Part shown: in pieces, positions 1 through 6,170 of the stretch
How positions within the stretch are numbered: position 1 is the first letter of the stretch
How the letters are laid out: each line of letters opens with the position of its first letter
NCBI GenBank assembly: GCA_903927855.1
Contig: CAIYOL010000410.1
Coordinates: forward strand, 1 to 14,054
Length of the DNA: 14,054 nucleotides
Direction of reading: 5' to 3'
From: an uncultured Planctomycetota bacterium
GTDB lineage: Bacteria; Planctomycetota; Phycisphaerae; Sedimentisphaerales; Anaerobacaceae
Position numbers and translations under genes: made by a program
The notes under the pieces: generated by a model
Database searches by the model: none
Told to the model about the DNA's origin: nothing
What the model saw: only the letters and a program-made list of their open reading frames with translations

Positions 1-2
1 AC

Positions 3-677
3 TATGTCTGCATGACCGAATACGATTCCAAGATCCCCGCCCCCGCCGCGTTCGACAAACAGGTCGCGCAGAAAAACATTGCCGGCGAATACATCAGCAA
101 TCTTGGGCTCAAGCAATTCCGCTGCGCCGAAACCGAAAAATACGCCCATGTCACCTTCTTCTTCAACGGCGGCCGCGAAGCCAATTTCCCCGGCGAAGAC
201 CGCCAGATCATCCCGTCGCCGAAGGTGCAGACCTACGAGCTTCAACCCGAGATGAGCGCCGTGGGAGTGTGCGATGAGGTTCTCAAGCGGCTCGACAGCC
301 GCCAATACGATGTCGTCATCGTCAACTTCGCCAACCCGGACATGGTCGGCCACACCGGCGTGCTCGAAGCGGCGATCAAGGCCGCCGAGACGGTCGATGC
401 CTGCGTCGGAAAAATCCTCGACAAGGTCAAGCAGCTCGGCGGTTCGGCCGTGATCCTGGCCGACCACGGCAACTTCGAAAAAATGTGGGATTATGAAACT
501 AATCAGCCTTTCACCAGCCACACCACCGGCGACGTGCCGCTGATTGTGTTCGATGAACGCTATAAGGGAAGAAAATTGCGGGAAGGCGGCAGGTTGGCCG
601 ACGTCGGGCCGACACTACTGGAAATGATGGAATTGCCGAAACCTGAAGAAATGACCGGCAAAAGCCTGATAGAATAA
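3..677 (+). CDS. gpmI: 2,3-bisphosphoglycerate-independent phosphoglycerate mutase, C-terminal fragment
   Basis: Glycolytic enzyme interconverting 3- and 2-phosphoglycerate with two Mn ions, cytoplasmic. The frame is open to the left edge (Tyr-Val-Cys precede the ATG at 12), so the start lies outside the window; about 224 codons of a protein usually near 510 are present. Family hallmarks are visible: MTEYD near the fragment start; NFANPDMVGHTG, whose Asp and His are metal ligands in characterised enzymes; ADHGNFE with the Asp-His metal pair; and TSHTTGDVPLI with another ligand His. The C-terminus matches the family, ending shortly after the GRLADVGPTLLEMM region. The gene is visibly more GC-rich than mutL downstream. 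A 72-nt gap separates it from mutL. The internal ATG at 12 is not the real start. Confidence 0.96.
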   Translation, partial: YVCMTEYDSKIPAPAAFDKQVAQKNIAGEYISNLGLKQFRCAETEKYAHVTFFFNGGREANFPGEDRQIIPSPKVQTYELQPEMSAVGVCDEVLKRLDSRQYDVVIVNFANPDMVGHTGVLEAAIKAAETVDACVGKILDKVKQLGGSAVILADHGNFEKMWDYETNQPFTSHTTGDVPLIVFDERYKGRKLREGGRLADVGPTLLEMMELPKPEEMTGKSLIE

Positions 678-692
678 TGAGTATCGAACAAG

Positions 693-720
693 GAATATCA
701 AAGCCCCTCGCTCGATATTC
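693..720. repeat. 7-bp inverted repeat in gpmI-mutL spacer
   Basis: GAATATC (693-699) is the exact reverse complement of GATATTC (714-720), with a 14-nt loop. It lies in a spacer (678-749) containing GTATCGAACAAGG, whose TCGAACAAG core also occurs in the heptamer-periodic element inside btuF (2611-2619, CTCGAACAAG). It looks like the remnant of a short intergenic repeat. There is no T-tract, so it is not called a terminator. Confidence 0.35.
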
Positions 721-749
721 GGTTGCTCTTTGGAGGAGCATCAGAAGCA

Positions 750-2540
750 ATGGGCCAGATCGTCATTCTTGACCAGAATATGATTAATATGATTGCGGCC
801 GGCGAGGTGATTGAACGCCCTGCCAGTGTGGTCAAGGAACTGGTCGAAAACAGCATCGATGCAGGAGCAACAAAAATTATCATTTCAATCGAAGACGGGG
901 GCCGCAAATTAATATCGGTTACCGATAACGGCTGCGGAATGGACGGTGAAGACCTGGTCCTCGCATTTGACTCACACACCACAAACAAGATAAAAACCAG
1001 CAAAGATTTGCAGGGCATATCGACGCTCGGTTTCAGGGGCGAAGCTTTAGCAAGTATTGCTTCAATAGCACAAGTTAAAGCTATAAGCAGAACGAAAGAT
1101 TCGCCAAGCGCCAACTGCATCGAGATTGATTGCGGCAATAAGAGCAACGCTAGCCCGGCCAGCGCCGATTATGGCACAACAATTCAGGTCAGAGACATCT
1201 TCTACAAACTGCCGGCCAGGCGCAAGTTCCTCAAAACCGCCAACACAGAAATGGAACACATCACCGAGCATTTCATCCGCATCGCACTGGCAAAAGATGA
1301 TTTGGATATGACGCTGATACATAACGGCAAAGAGCTTTATCGGCTGCCGGGCAAACAAAACATTCGCCAACGCATAGCTGAGTTGCTTTCTCCTGAATTT
1401 GGCGAGAATTTAATTGAAACAGAAAGCAGCGAAAAAGACCTGCATATTTTTGCTTTGCTGGGTAAGCCTGCCATTTCGAGAACGAACAACAAATTCCAAT
1501 ACGTATTTCTGAACGGCCGATTCATCCGTGACAAATTTATCTCGCACGCAATCAAAGAGGCATATCGTGGCTGCATCGAGCCAAACAGGTTCCCCGCGGT
1601 CTTTTTATTTATCCAAATGCCCTGTGAAAACTATGATGTCAACGTCCATCCCACTAAGATTGAGGTGCGTTTTTACAATACTAATCTGATTCATTCGCAG
1701 GTCCTCAGCGCTCTGCGGCAAAAACTTTTGGGGACAAATCTCCAGACGCAGGCGAAACTGCCGGTGACAAAGGTAATGGAAAGCGGCTCTCCTGCAGCAC
1801 ACCATAGAAGTCAGGAAATTGCCGATGCGATGGCTGAGTTCTTCAAAAAGCATCAACCTGTCCAAACGCAGCAGCAATTTGACCTGCCGCAAAAGAAACG
1901 CTTCGTTCCACTCCATCCTCCTGCTGGGCAAGTAGCTGAAAGCCAAACTGTGCCGTCCCTGCGTGCCGGAACAAGAGAATTCTTACAGATACACGACAGC
2001 TTCATAGTCGCAGAAGCTGATGATGGGTTTATCATCGTCGACCAGCACGCACTTCACGAACGCATAATATATGAGGATTTGTGCGGGCGAATACAAAAAA
2101 GCAGCCTCGAATCACAGAAACTGCTGATACCTGAAAGTTTCCAGTTGACCGACATCCAGGCCGATGCTATTGGCGCCAATGAGGAACTACTCGAAAAGTT
2201 AGGAATCGAGCTGGCACCGTTCGGCCCCAAGACTTACGCCATCCAGGCGTTTCCCACCCTGCTGGCAAAAGTAGCGCCTCTCGATTTTGTTCAGGATTTA
2301 ATCGATTTACTCACCGATAAAGGCCTGGGCCTCGATGCGGAAGAATTGCTTGACGAGGTTTTGAGTATGGCTGCGTGTAAGGCGGCAATCAAGGCAGGTT
2401 CTAAACTGACCGACAACGAAATTGAACAACTGCTCGCGGATAAAGAGAGAATCGAAAGAGCAAGCCGTTGTCCCCACGGCAGACCGACAGTGATAAAATT
2501 TACGATGGCAGAGCTGGAAAAACAATTCAAGCGGACCTGA
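750..2540 (+). CDS. mutL: DNA mismatch repair protein MutL (endonuclease type)
   Basis: Mismatch-repair ATPase that links MutS recognition to strand incision. Start at ATG 750 is preferred over the in-frame TTG at 723, because the product then begins MGQIVILDQN as MutL proteins do and GGAGGAG (732-738) sits 11 nt upstream. Product is 596 residues. The N-terminal GHKL ATPase shows ELVENSIDAGA (catalytic Glu about 33), DNGCGM (59-64) and TLGFRGEAL (92-100), then GTTIQVRDIFYKLPARRKF. A low-complexity Gln/Pro linker covers about 340-405. The C-terminal domain carries DQHALHERIIYE (431-442), which fits the metal-binding endonuclease motif DQHA(X)2E(X)4E, plus ACKAAIKAG (542-550) and CPHGRP (574-579). 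It therefore should nick DNA itself, as in bacteria without MutH. It stops 1 nt before btuF, implying co-transcription. Confidence 0.97.
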   Translation: MGQIVILDQNMINMIAAGEVIERPASVVKELVENSIDAGATKIIISIEDGGRKLISVTDNGCGMDGEDLVLAFDSHTTNKIKTSKDLQGISTLGFRGEALASIASIAQVKAISRTKDSPSANCIEIDCGNKSNASPASADYGTTIQVRDIFYKLPARRKFLKTANTEMEHITEHFIRIALAKDDLDMTLIHNGKELYRLPGKQNIRQRIAELLSPEFGENLIETESSEKDLHIFALLGKPAISRTNNKFQYVFLNGRFIRDKFISHAIKEAYRGCIEPNRFPAVFLFIQMPCENYDVNVHPTKIEVRFYNTNLIHSQVLSALRQKLLGTNLQTQAKLPVTKVMESGSPAAHHRSQEIADAMAEFFKKHQPVQTQQQFDLPQKKRFVPLHPPAGQVAESQTVPSLRAGTREFLQIHDSFIVAEADDGFIIVDQHALHERIIYEDLCGRIQKSSLESQKLLIPESFQLTDIQADAIGANEELLEKLGIELAPFGPKTYAIQAFPTLLAKVAPLDFVQDLIDLLTDKGLGLDAEELLDEVLSMAACKAAIKAGSKLTDNEIEQLLADKERIERASRCPHGRPTVIKFTMAELEKQFKRT

Positions 2541-2541
2541 T

Positions 2542-3426
2542 ATGAAAAAACCATTGGCAATATTGGCCGTATCACTTGCGTTTTTGATTCTCGATACTCG
2601 ATTCCCGGTACTCGAACAAGTATCCGGCGACGAGCATCGAGCATCGAGCATTCAAAGAATAGTGTCGCTGTCACCAAATTTGACAGAAATTGTTTTCTCG
2701 CTTGGCTTGGGCAACAGAGTGGTCGGTGTTTCGAGCGACAGCGACTGGCCGGCGGAGGCAAATTCAAAACCCAGGGTGGGAACATTCTGGCAGCCGAACA
2801 CAGAGGTAATTATTGCCGCCAAACCCGATTTAGTCGTCTGCGAGACATTCCTTCAGCAAAACGAGACGGCCCAGGCCCTCAAAAGGGCCGGGTTAAATGT
2901 TCTTGCATTACGGGTCGAGACAATCGATGAGCTTTTCGCTGCGATTAGGTCGATAGGTCAGGCCGCCGGTTGCCCCGAAAAGGCCGAGCAGCTTTCCAAG
3001 AGTGTAAAGGAACAGCTTGACCAAATCCGGGAAGCGTCCTCTTCACTCAAAAAGGTCAAGGTTCTGTGGGTTATACAGACCGAGCCTGTGCGGGTAGCGG
3101 GCGTGAATACCTTCGTAAACGAGATTATTGAATTGGCAGGTGGCCAAAATGCGATAGCGCCAACGGGTGACCAGTATCCCTCGATATCAACAGAGGAAAT
3201 AATCGGCTGTGGCGCTGAAGTGATAATTCAATCGGCAATGGGTGCGGAGGATATGGCAAAACAGCAGGAGTCAGCAGAGAAATTCTGGAGTAGGTTCTCC
3301 AATCTGCCCGCGGTAAAGAATAAAAGAATTTACGTTATCAATCCCGATACTGTGCTCCGGCTGGGCCCTCGCGTCGGCGAGGGTGCGCAGACCGTTGCAC
3401 AATGCCTGAGACAAAAAGACAAGTGA
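2542..3426 (+). CDS. btuF: Periplasmic cobalamin-type substrate-binding protein (BtuF-like)
   Basis: Binding protein of a type II ABC importer for vitamin B12 or a related metal chelate (Peripla_BP_2 fold), expected in the periplasm. Product is 294 residues. Residues 2-17 form a Lys-Lys plus hydrophobic signal sequence; no lipobox Cys follows, so it is probably soluble. The mature domain begins near SSIQRIVSLSPNLTEIVFSLG (about 35-55), followed by VVGVSSDSDWP, PRVGTFWQPNTEVIIAAKPDLVV and a long helix around 150, as in BtuF. The start at 2542 lies 1 nt after the mutL stop, so translation is likely coupled. No riboswitch can fit upstream. Residues 17-36 are encoded by a heptamer-periodic repeat (separate entry). 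Substrate is inferred from family resemblance; iron-siderophore binding is the alternative. Confidence 0.85.
   Translation: MKKPLAILAVSLAFLILDTRFPVLEQVSGDEHRASSIQRIVSLSPNLTEIVFSLGLGNRVVGVSSDSDWPAEANSKPRVGTFWQPNTEVIIAAKPDLVVCETFLQQNETAQALKRAGLNVLALRVETIDELFAAIRSIGQAAGCPEKAEQLSKSVKEQLDQIREASSSLKKVKVLWVIQTEPVRVAGVNTFVNEIIELAGGQNAIAPTGDQYPSISTEEIIGCGAEVIIQSAMGAEDMAKQQESAEKFWSRFSNLPAVKNKRIYVINPDTVLRLGPRVGEGAQTVAQCLRQKDK
2588..2650. repeat. 63-bp heptamer-periodic palindromic element inside btuF
   Basis: From 2588 the sequence divides into nine 7-mers: TTCTCGA, TACTCGA, TTCCCGG, TACTCGA, ACAAGTA, TCCGGCG, ACGAGCA, TCGAGCA, TCGAGCA. The left 7-mers (xxCTCGA) are nearly the reverse complement of the right ones (TCGAGCA), giving an imperfect palindrome. 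Its 63 bp equal exactly 21 codons, so it keeps the btuF frame. It lies between the signal peptide and the mature domain, where extra residues should be tolerated. Confidence 0.7.
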
Positions 3427-4496
3427 GGAACCATTTTAACAAAATGACGGAAGCTCTTACGCCAACACGTTTGATAATCCGGCTAATCCTGTGTATGTTT
3501 TTGCTGGCCGCAGCGATGTTTGTCTGTTCGCTTATCGGAACACAGAAAATTTCTCTCGGCTCTGTTCTCGATGGTCCCGGCAGCGCTCCAGGAGCAAATA
3601 CCGATTATGACATTTACGTCAGAGTTCGAGTCCCACGAATAATTCTCGCAGCGCTTGTCGGAGCGGCTTTGGCGGCGAGCGGCGTCGTGCTTCAGGCGAT
3701 TTTGCGAAACCCGCTTGCCGAACCCTATATCCTCGGCATATCGAGCGGAGCAGCACTTGGCGTAATAACCGCTGTTTTAACAGGTGCAAGCATAACCGCC
3801 GGCACAAAATTGGGGGCTTTCGGAGCAGGCGCTTCTATCTCGGTCTTTGCGTTTTTGTTCGCGATGGCCACCTGCTGGCTGGTTTGGCTGACAGGGCATT
3901 TAGCGGGCGGCTCAGGCATAACCAGCCTGCTTCTGGCAGGGGTCATTGTAAACGCCTTTTTCTCGGCGGTGATAATGCTTCTTACCTCGCTGATTGACAG
4001 CCAGCAGCTTCGCACTATCATTTTCTGGCTTATGGGCAATATCGGGGAGAAGGATTTCCCAACCCTGCTGGCCAGCGCTATTTTTATTGTGGCGGGTATT
4101 TTCGGATTATTCACCATTTGCCAAAAGTTAAATGTCCTGACATTCGGCACACAGGAAGCACAATCACTCGGCGTAAATCCTCGCGCGGTTACTTTCGCCG
4201 CGTTTGCGATGGCTTCATTTATAACGGCTGTGGCCGTTGGTTTAAGCGGCCTCGTTGGTTTTGTCGGCCTGATTGTTCCGCATTCCGTGCGCCTGGTTCT
4301 GGGGCCTGACCATCGCCAGTTGCTACCGGCAAGCGCATTTGTCGGCGCGGCTTTTGTTGTTATCTGCGACACGATTGCCCGCGTGATAATCGCACCGGCT
4401 CAATTTCCAGTTGGCGTCATAACAGCCGTAATCGGAGGCCCCGTATTCCTGCTGCTATTGGCACGATACAGTAAAAAAATCGGGTATCAAAGATGA
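3402..4496 (+). CDS. btuC: ABC importer permease, FecCD/BtuC family
   Basis: Inner-membrane permease of the B12/siderophore importer, pairing with the binding protein before it and the ATPase after it. Product is 364 residues from ATG 3402, with about ten hydrophobic segments. Family signatures: RVRVPRIILAALVGAALA (about 69-86), SGVVLQAILRNPLAEPYILG with SSGAALG next, FWLMGNIGEKDF mid-protein, and GLVGFVGLIVPHSVRLVLG near the C-terminus, the region that contacts the ATPase. The start is uncertain: GTG 3423 would make a 4-nt overlap with the btuF stop, and ATG 3444 (product beginning MTEALTPTR) has GTGAGGAA upstream; both remove N-terminal residues before the first membrane helix. The 3402 start has no obvious ribosome site. 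The stop overlaps the next start as ATGA (4493-4496). Confidence 0.93.
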   Translation: MPETKRQVRNHFNKMTEALTPTRLIIRLILCMFLLAAAMFVCSLIGTQKISLGSVLDGPGSAPGANTDYDIYVRVRVPRIILAALVGAALAASGVVLQAILRNPLAEPYILGISSGAALGVITAVLTGASITAGTKLGAFGAGASISVFAFLFAMATCWLVWLTGHLAGGSGITSLLLAGVIVNAFFSAVIMLLTSLIDSQQLRTIIFWLMGNIGEKDFPTLLASAIFIVAGIFGLFTICQKLNVLTFGTQEAQSLGVNPRAVTFAAFAMASFITAVAVGLSGLVGFVGLIVPHSVRLVLGPDHRQLLPASAFVGAAFVVICDTIARVIIAPAQFPVGVITAVIGGPVFLLLLARYSKKIGYQR

Positions 4497-5344
4497 GTAT
4501 CGAAGTTGAAAATCTCTGTTTCGCTTATAAGGCGCAAGCCGAGATATTAAAAAATATCAGCTTTCGGCTTGAGCAAGGTTCTTTCCTGTCAATAGCAGGT
4601 CCGAACGGCACAGGCAAAACAACGCTGCTTAATTTGCTTTCAGGTTTGCTCAAGCCGACGGCCGGGGCAATAAAAATCGATGATTGTTTCCTGCAGTCAT
4701 ATTCAATCCGGCATTTAGCGAAAAAAATCGCGGTTGTCCGCCAGGAGTTTGTTCCAGTCTTTGAATTTTCGGCGTTACAGGTTGTATCGATGGCCAGGAC
4801 ACCGTATTTAGGCACGTTTGCCTTCGAGAGTAAAGTTGACCAGCAGGCGATAGCCGATGCGATTGAGATGACCGATACCGCCAGATTCGCAAACCGTCCT
4901 TTGAACCATCTAAGCGGCGGTGAACGGCAGCGGGTTTTTATCGCCCGGGCACTTGCGCAGCAGACGCCGATACTGCTTTTGGATGAGCCGACAAGCTTTC
5001 TCGATATGAAACATCAGGTGGGCATATACGATTTGCTCAAAAGAATGCAGCAGGAATACGGCAAAACTATCGTGGCCGTAACGCACGACATTAATCTTAC
5101 AATCCAGTATGCAGATGAAGCTCTGCTTCTCGGAACCGACAGCAACTACCATATCGGCAAAGCCAAGGATGTCTTTTCCCAGCATCAAATTGAAAAAATC
5201 TTCGGCGTGAAGACATTTACTGGTAAGATTGGACAGGAAAACTTTTTCCTTCCTTTAGGCAAATTTGCAAAATCCCGCAACGGATGTGCGTCTGAGGTTA
5301 AGCAAACTCAATCCGAACAAAATAGAAGAAATACCATAATATAG
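4493..5344 (+). CDS. btuD: ABC importer ATP-binding protein (BtuD-like)
   Basis: Cytoplasmic ATPase powering the importer formed with the two preceding genes. Product is 283 residues with every ABC element in order: Walker A GPNGTGKTT (36-44), Q-loop VVRQE (Gln 84), signature LSGGERQRV (140-148), Walker B ILLLDEPTS (160-168) and switch His in AVTHD (198). The domain ends near residue 255, and the Lys/Gln/Asn-rich tail that follows is unlikely to be catalytic. The 4-nt ATGA overlap with btuC indicates translational coupling, so mutL-btuF-btuC-btuD probably form one transcript. The metal-chelate family is clear; cobalamin specificity is inferred. Confidence 0.93.
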   Translation: MSIEVENLCFAYKAQAEILKNISFRLEQGSFLSIAGPNGTGKTTLLNLLSGLLKPTAGAIKIDDCFLQSYSIRHLAKKIAVVRQEFVPVFEFSALQVVSMARTPYLGTFAFESKVDQQAIADAIEMTDTARFANRPLNHLSGGERQRVFIARALAQQTPILLLDEPTSFLDMKHQVGIYDLLKRMQQEYGKTIVAVTHDINLTIQYADEALLLGTDSNYHIGKAKDVFSQHQIEKIFGVKTFTGKIGQENFFLPLGKFAKSRNGCASEVKQTQSEQNRRNTII

Positions 5345-5351
5345 TTTAATA

Positions 5352-5360
5352 TGTTATAAT
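5352..5360 (+). promoter_or_regulatory. Extended -10 promoter candidate for dksA-like gene
   Basis: TGTTATAAT is a consensus extended -10 (TGN plus TATAAT). The hexamer 17 bp upstream (TACCAT, 5332-5337) is poor, as is usual when the extended -10 compensates. Initiation would fall near 5367, about 22 nt before the GTG start at 5389. Confidence 0.55.
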
Positions 5361-5388
5361 ATCGGTTTTCGTAGAAAGGTATACAAAA

Positions 5389-5820
5389 GTGGCGCAGAAA
5401 CGCAAAAAAAAGCCTATACAAAAAATAAGCCTACCTCAGACAAATGAAACTCCTTTAACTGTTGCTGATATTGAGCATTTCAAACAACTGCTGATGGAAA
5501 AACGCGGGGAAATTCTCGCAAACGTGAACGAAATGGAAGATGAAACCCTCAAGAAATCCCGGGGGGATGCGGCCGGAGATCTATCAAGCATGCCAATCCA
5601 TATGGCCGATATCGGCAGCGATAACTACGAGCAGGAATTCACCCTGGGGTTAATGGATAGTGAAAGGAAACTGCTGAACGAAATCGACGACGCTCTGCGG
5701 CGCATCGAGATTAGCACTTATGGCATCTGCGAAGGTACTGGCAGGCAAATACAAAGAGCCCGACTTGAAGCCCAGCCCTGGGCCAGATACTGTGTCGAAT
5801 ACGCCAGAAAGCTGGAATAG
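5389..5820 (+). CDS. DksA/TraR-family regulator with degenerate zinc finger
   Basis: Likely RNA-polymerase-binding regulator acting through the secondary channel, by family membership. The GTG start is supported by AGAAAGG (5373-5379) 9 nt upstream; product is 143 residues. A Lys-rich N-terminus (AQKRKKKPIQK) leads to a helical hairpin (about 25-105) and a C-terminal finger, YGICEGTGRQIQRARLEA then PWARYCVEYARKLE. Of four canonical zinc cysteines only C114 and C135 remain; the second and fourth positions are Thr117 and Tyr138. The coiled-coil tip motif DxxDxA is also not intact (HMADIG, 71-76). I recall similar CxxT forms from Planctomycetota/Verrucomicrobia, so this may be a stable variant rather than decay. 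It has its own promoter candidate and lies 48 nt before yacG. Confidence 0.85.
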   Translation: MAQKRKKKPIQKISLPQTNETPLTVADIEHFKQLLMEKRGEILANVNEMEDETLKKSRGDAAGDLSSMPIHMADIGSDNYEQEFTLGLMDSERKLLNEIDDALRRIEISTYGICEGTGRQIQRARLEAQPWARYCVEYARKLE

Positions 5821-5868
5821 GACCTCGCGGCAAAATCGGAATAACAAACACTATATCGATATCTTAGT

Positions 5869-6063
5869 ATGAAACACAGATGTCCAACCTGCAAAAAAAT
5901 AGTCAAAGTATCACTTACAAAACAATCTGAAGAAGCAAAATTATTTCCTTTTTGCTCACAGCGGTGTAAGTTAATAGATTTGGGGGCCTGGCTGGATGAC
6001 AAATACAGGATGGTTTCAAAGTCCCCCGATACTCCCTCGGACACCTCCGCCGACAAGCGGTAA
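5869..6063 (+). CDS. yacG: DNA gyrase inhibitor YacG (zinc-binding)
   Basis: Small zinc protein of 64 residues; the E. coli homologue binds GyrB and inhibits gyrase. The four zinc cysteines are present in the family spacing: CPTC (C5, C8) and FCSQRC (C29, C33), followed by KLIDLGAWLDDKY, the conserved segment after the finger. The C-terminal tail (PDTPSDTSADKR) is polar and disordered. No clear Shine-Dalgarno precedes the ATG, and the gene sits 48 nt after the DksA-like gene, so it probably shares that transcript. Confidence 0.92.
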   Translation: MKHRCPTCKKIVKVSLTKQSEEAKLFPFCSQRCKLIDLGAWLDDKYRMVSKSPDTPSDTSADKR

Positions 6064-6099
6064 ATGACTACACTCAAAAACAAATTGTTATAAAATCTG

Positions 6100-6127
6100 T
6101 TGAAACCGGCCGATAATAAACTATAAT
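6100..6127 (+). promoter_or_regulatory. sigma70-like promoter for the membrane protein gene
   Basis: TTGAAA (6100-6105), 16-bp spacer, TATAAT (6122-6127). Initiation would be near 6134, leaving a leader of roughly 36 nt to the ATG at 6171. This is one of the two strongest promoter matches in the window. Confidence 0.65.
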
Positions 6128-6150
6128 TCTTTCACTCAAAACAATAGTAA

Positions 6151-6164
6151 TCCTTTCGAAAGGA
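6151..6164 (+). promoter_or_regulatory. Perfect 14-nt palindrome covering the ribosome site
   Basis: TCCTTTCGAAAGGA equals its own reverse complement, and its right half (AAAGGA, 6159-6164) is the Shine-Dalgarno for the ATG at 6171. In mRNA it could fold on itself (TCCTT/AAGGA stem, TCGA loop) and partly hide the ribosome site, or as DNA it could be a repressor site. The stem is short, so the effect may be weak. Confidence 0.4.
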
Positions 6165-6170
6165 CACAAA

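Noticed and set aside
723..749. TTG start giving mutL nine extra residues
   Set aside because: The ribosome site GGAGGAG lies inside this extension, and MutL proteins begin at the MGQIVILDQ-like segment encoded from 750.
698..1147. 149-codon - strand frame opposite the mutL start
   Set aside because: Antisense to the invariant MutL ATPase motifs; no independent coding signal.
2500..2541. Cobalamin riboswitch before the btuF-like gene
   Set aside because: Only 1 nt separates mutL from btuF and no riboswitch-sized leader exists.
3725..4372. 215-codon open frame on the - strand opposite btuC
   Set aside because: Antisense shadow of a strongly supported permease; no ribosome site and composition mirrors the complement of hydrophobic codons.
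5345..5388. Terminator after btuD
   Set aside because: No stem-loop with a T-tract is visible; the sequence is AT-rich and contains the dksA promoter candidate.
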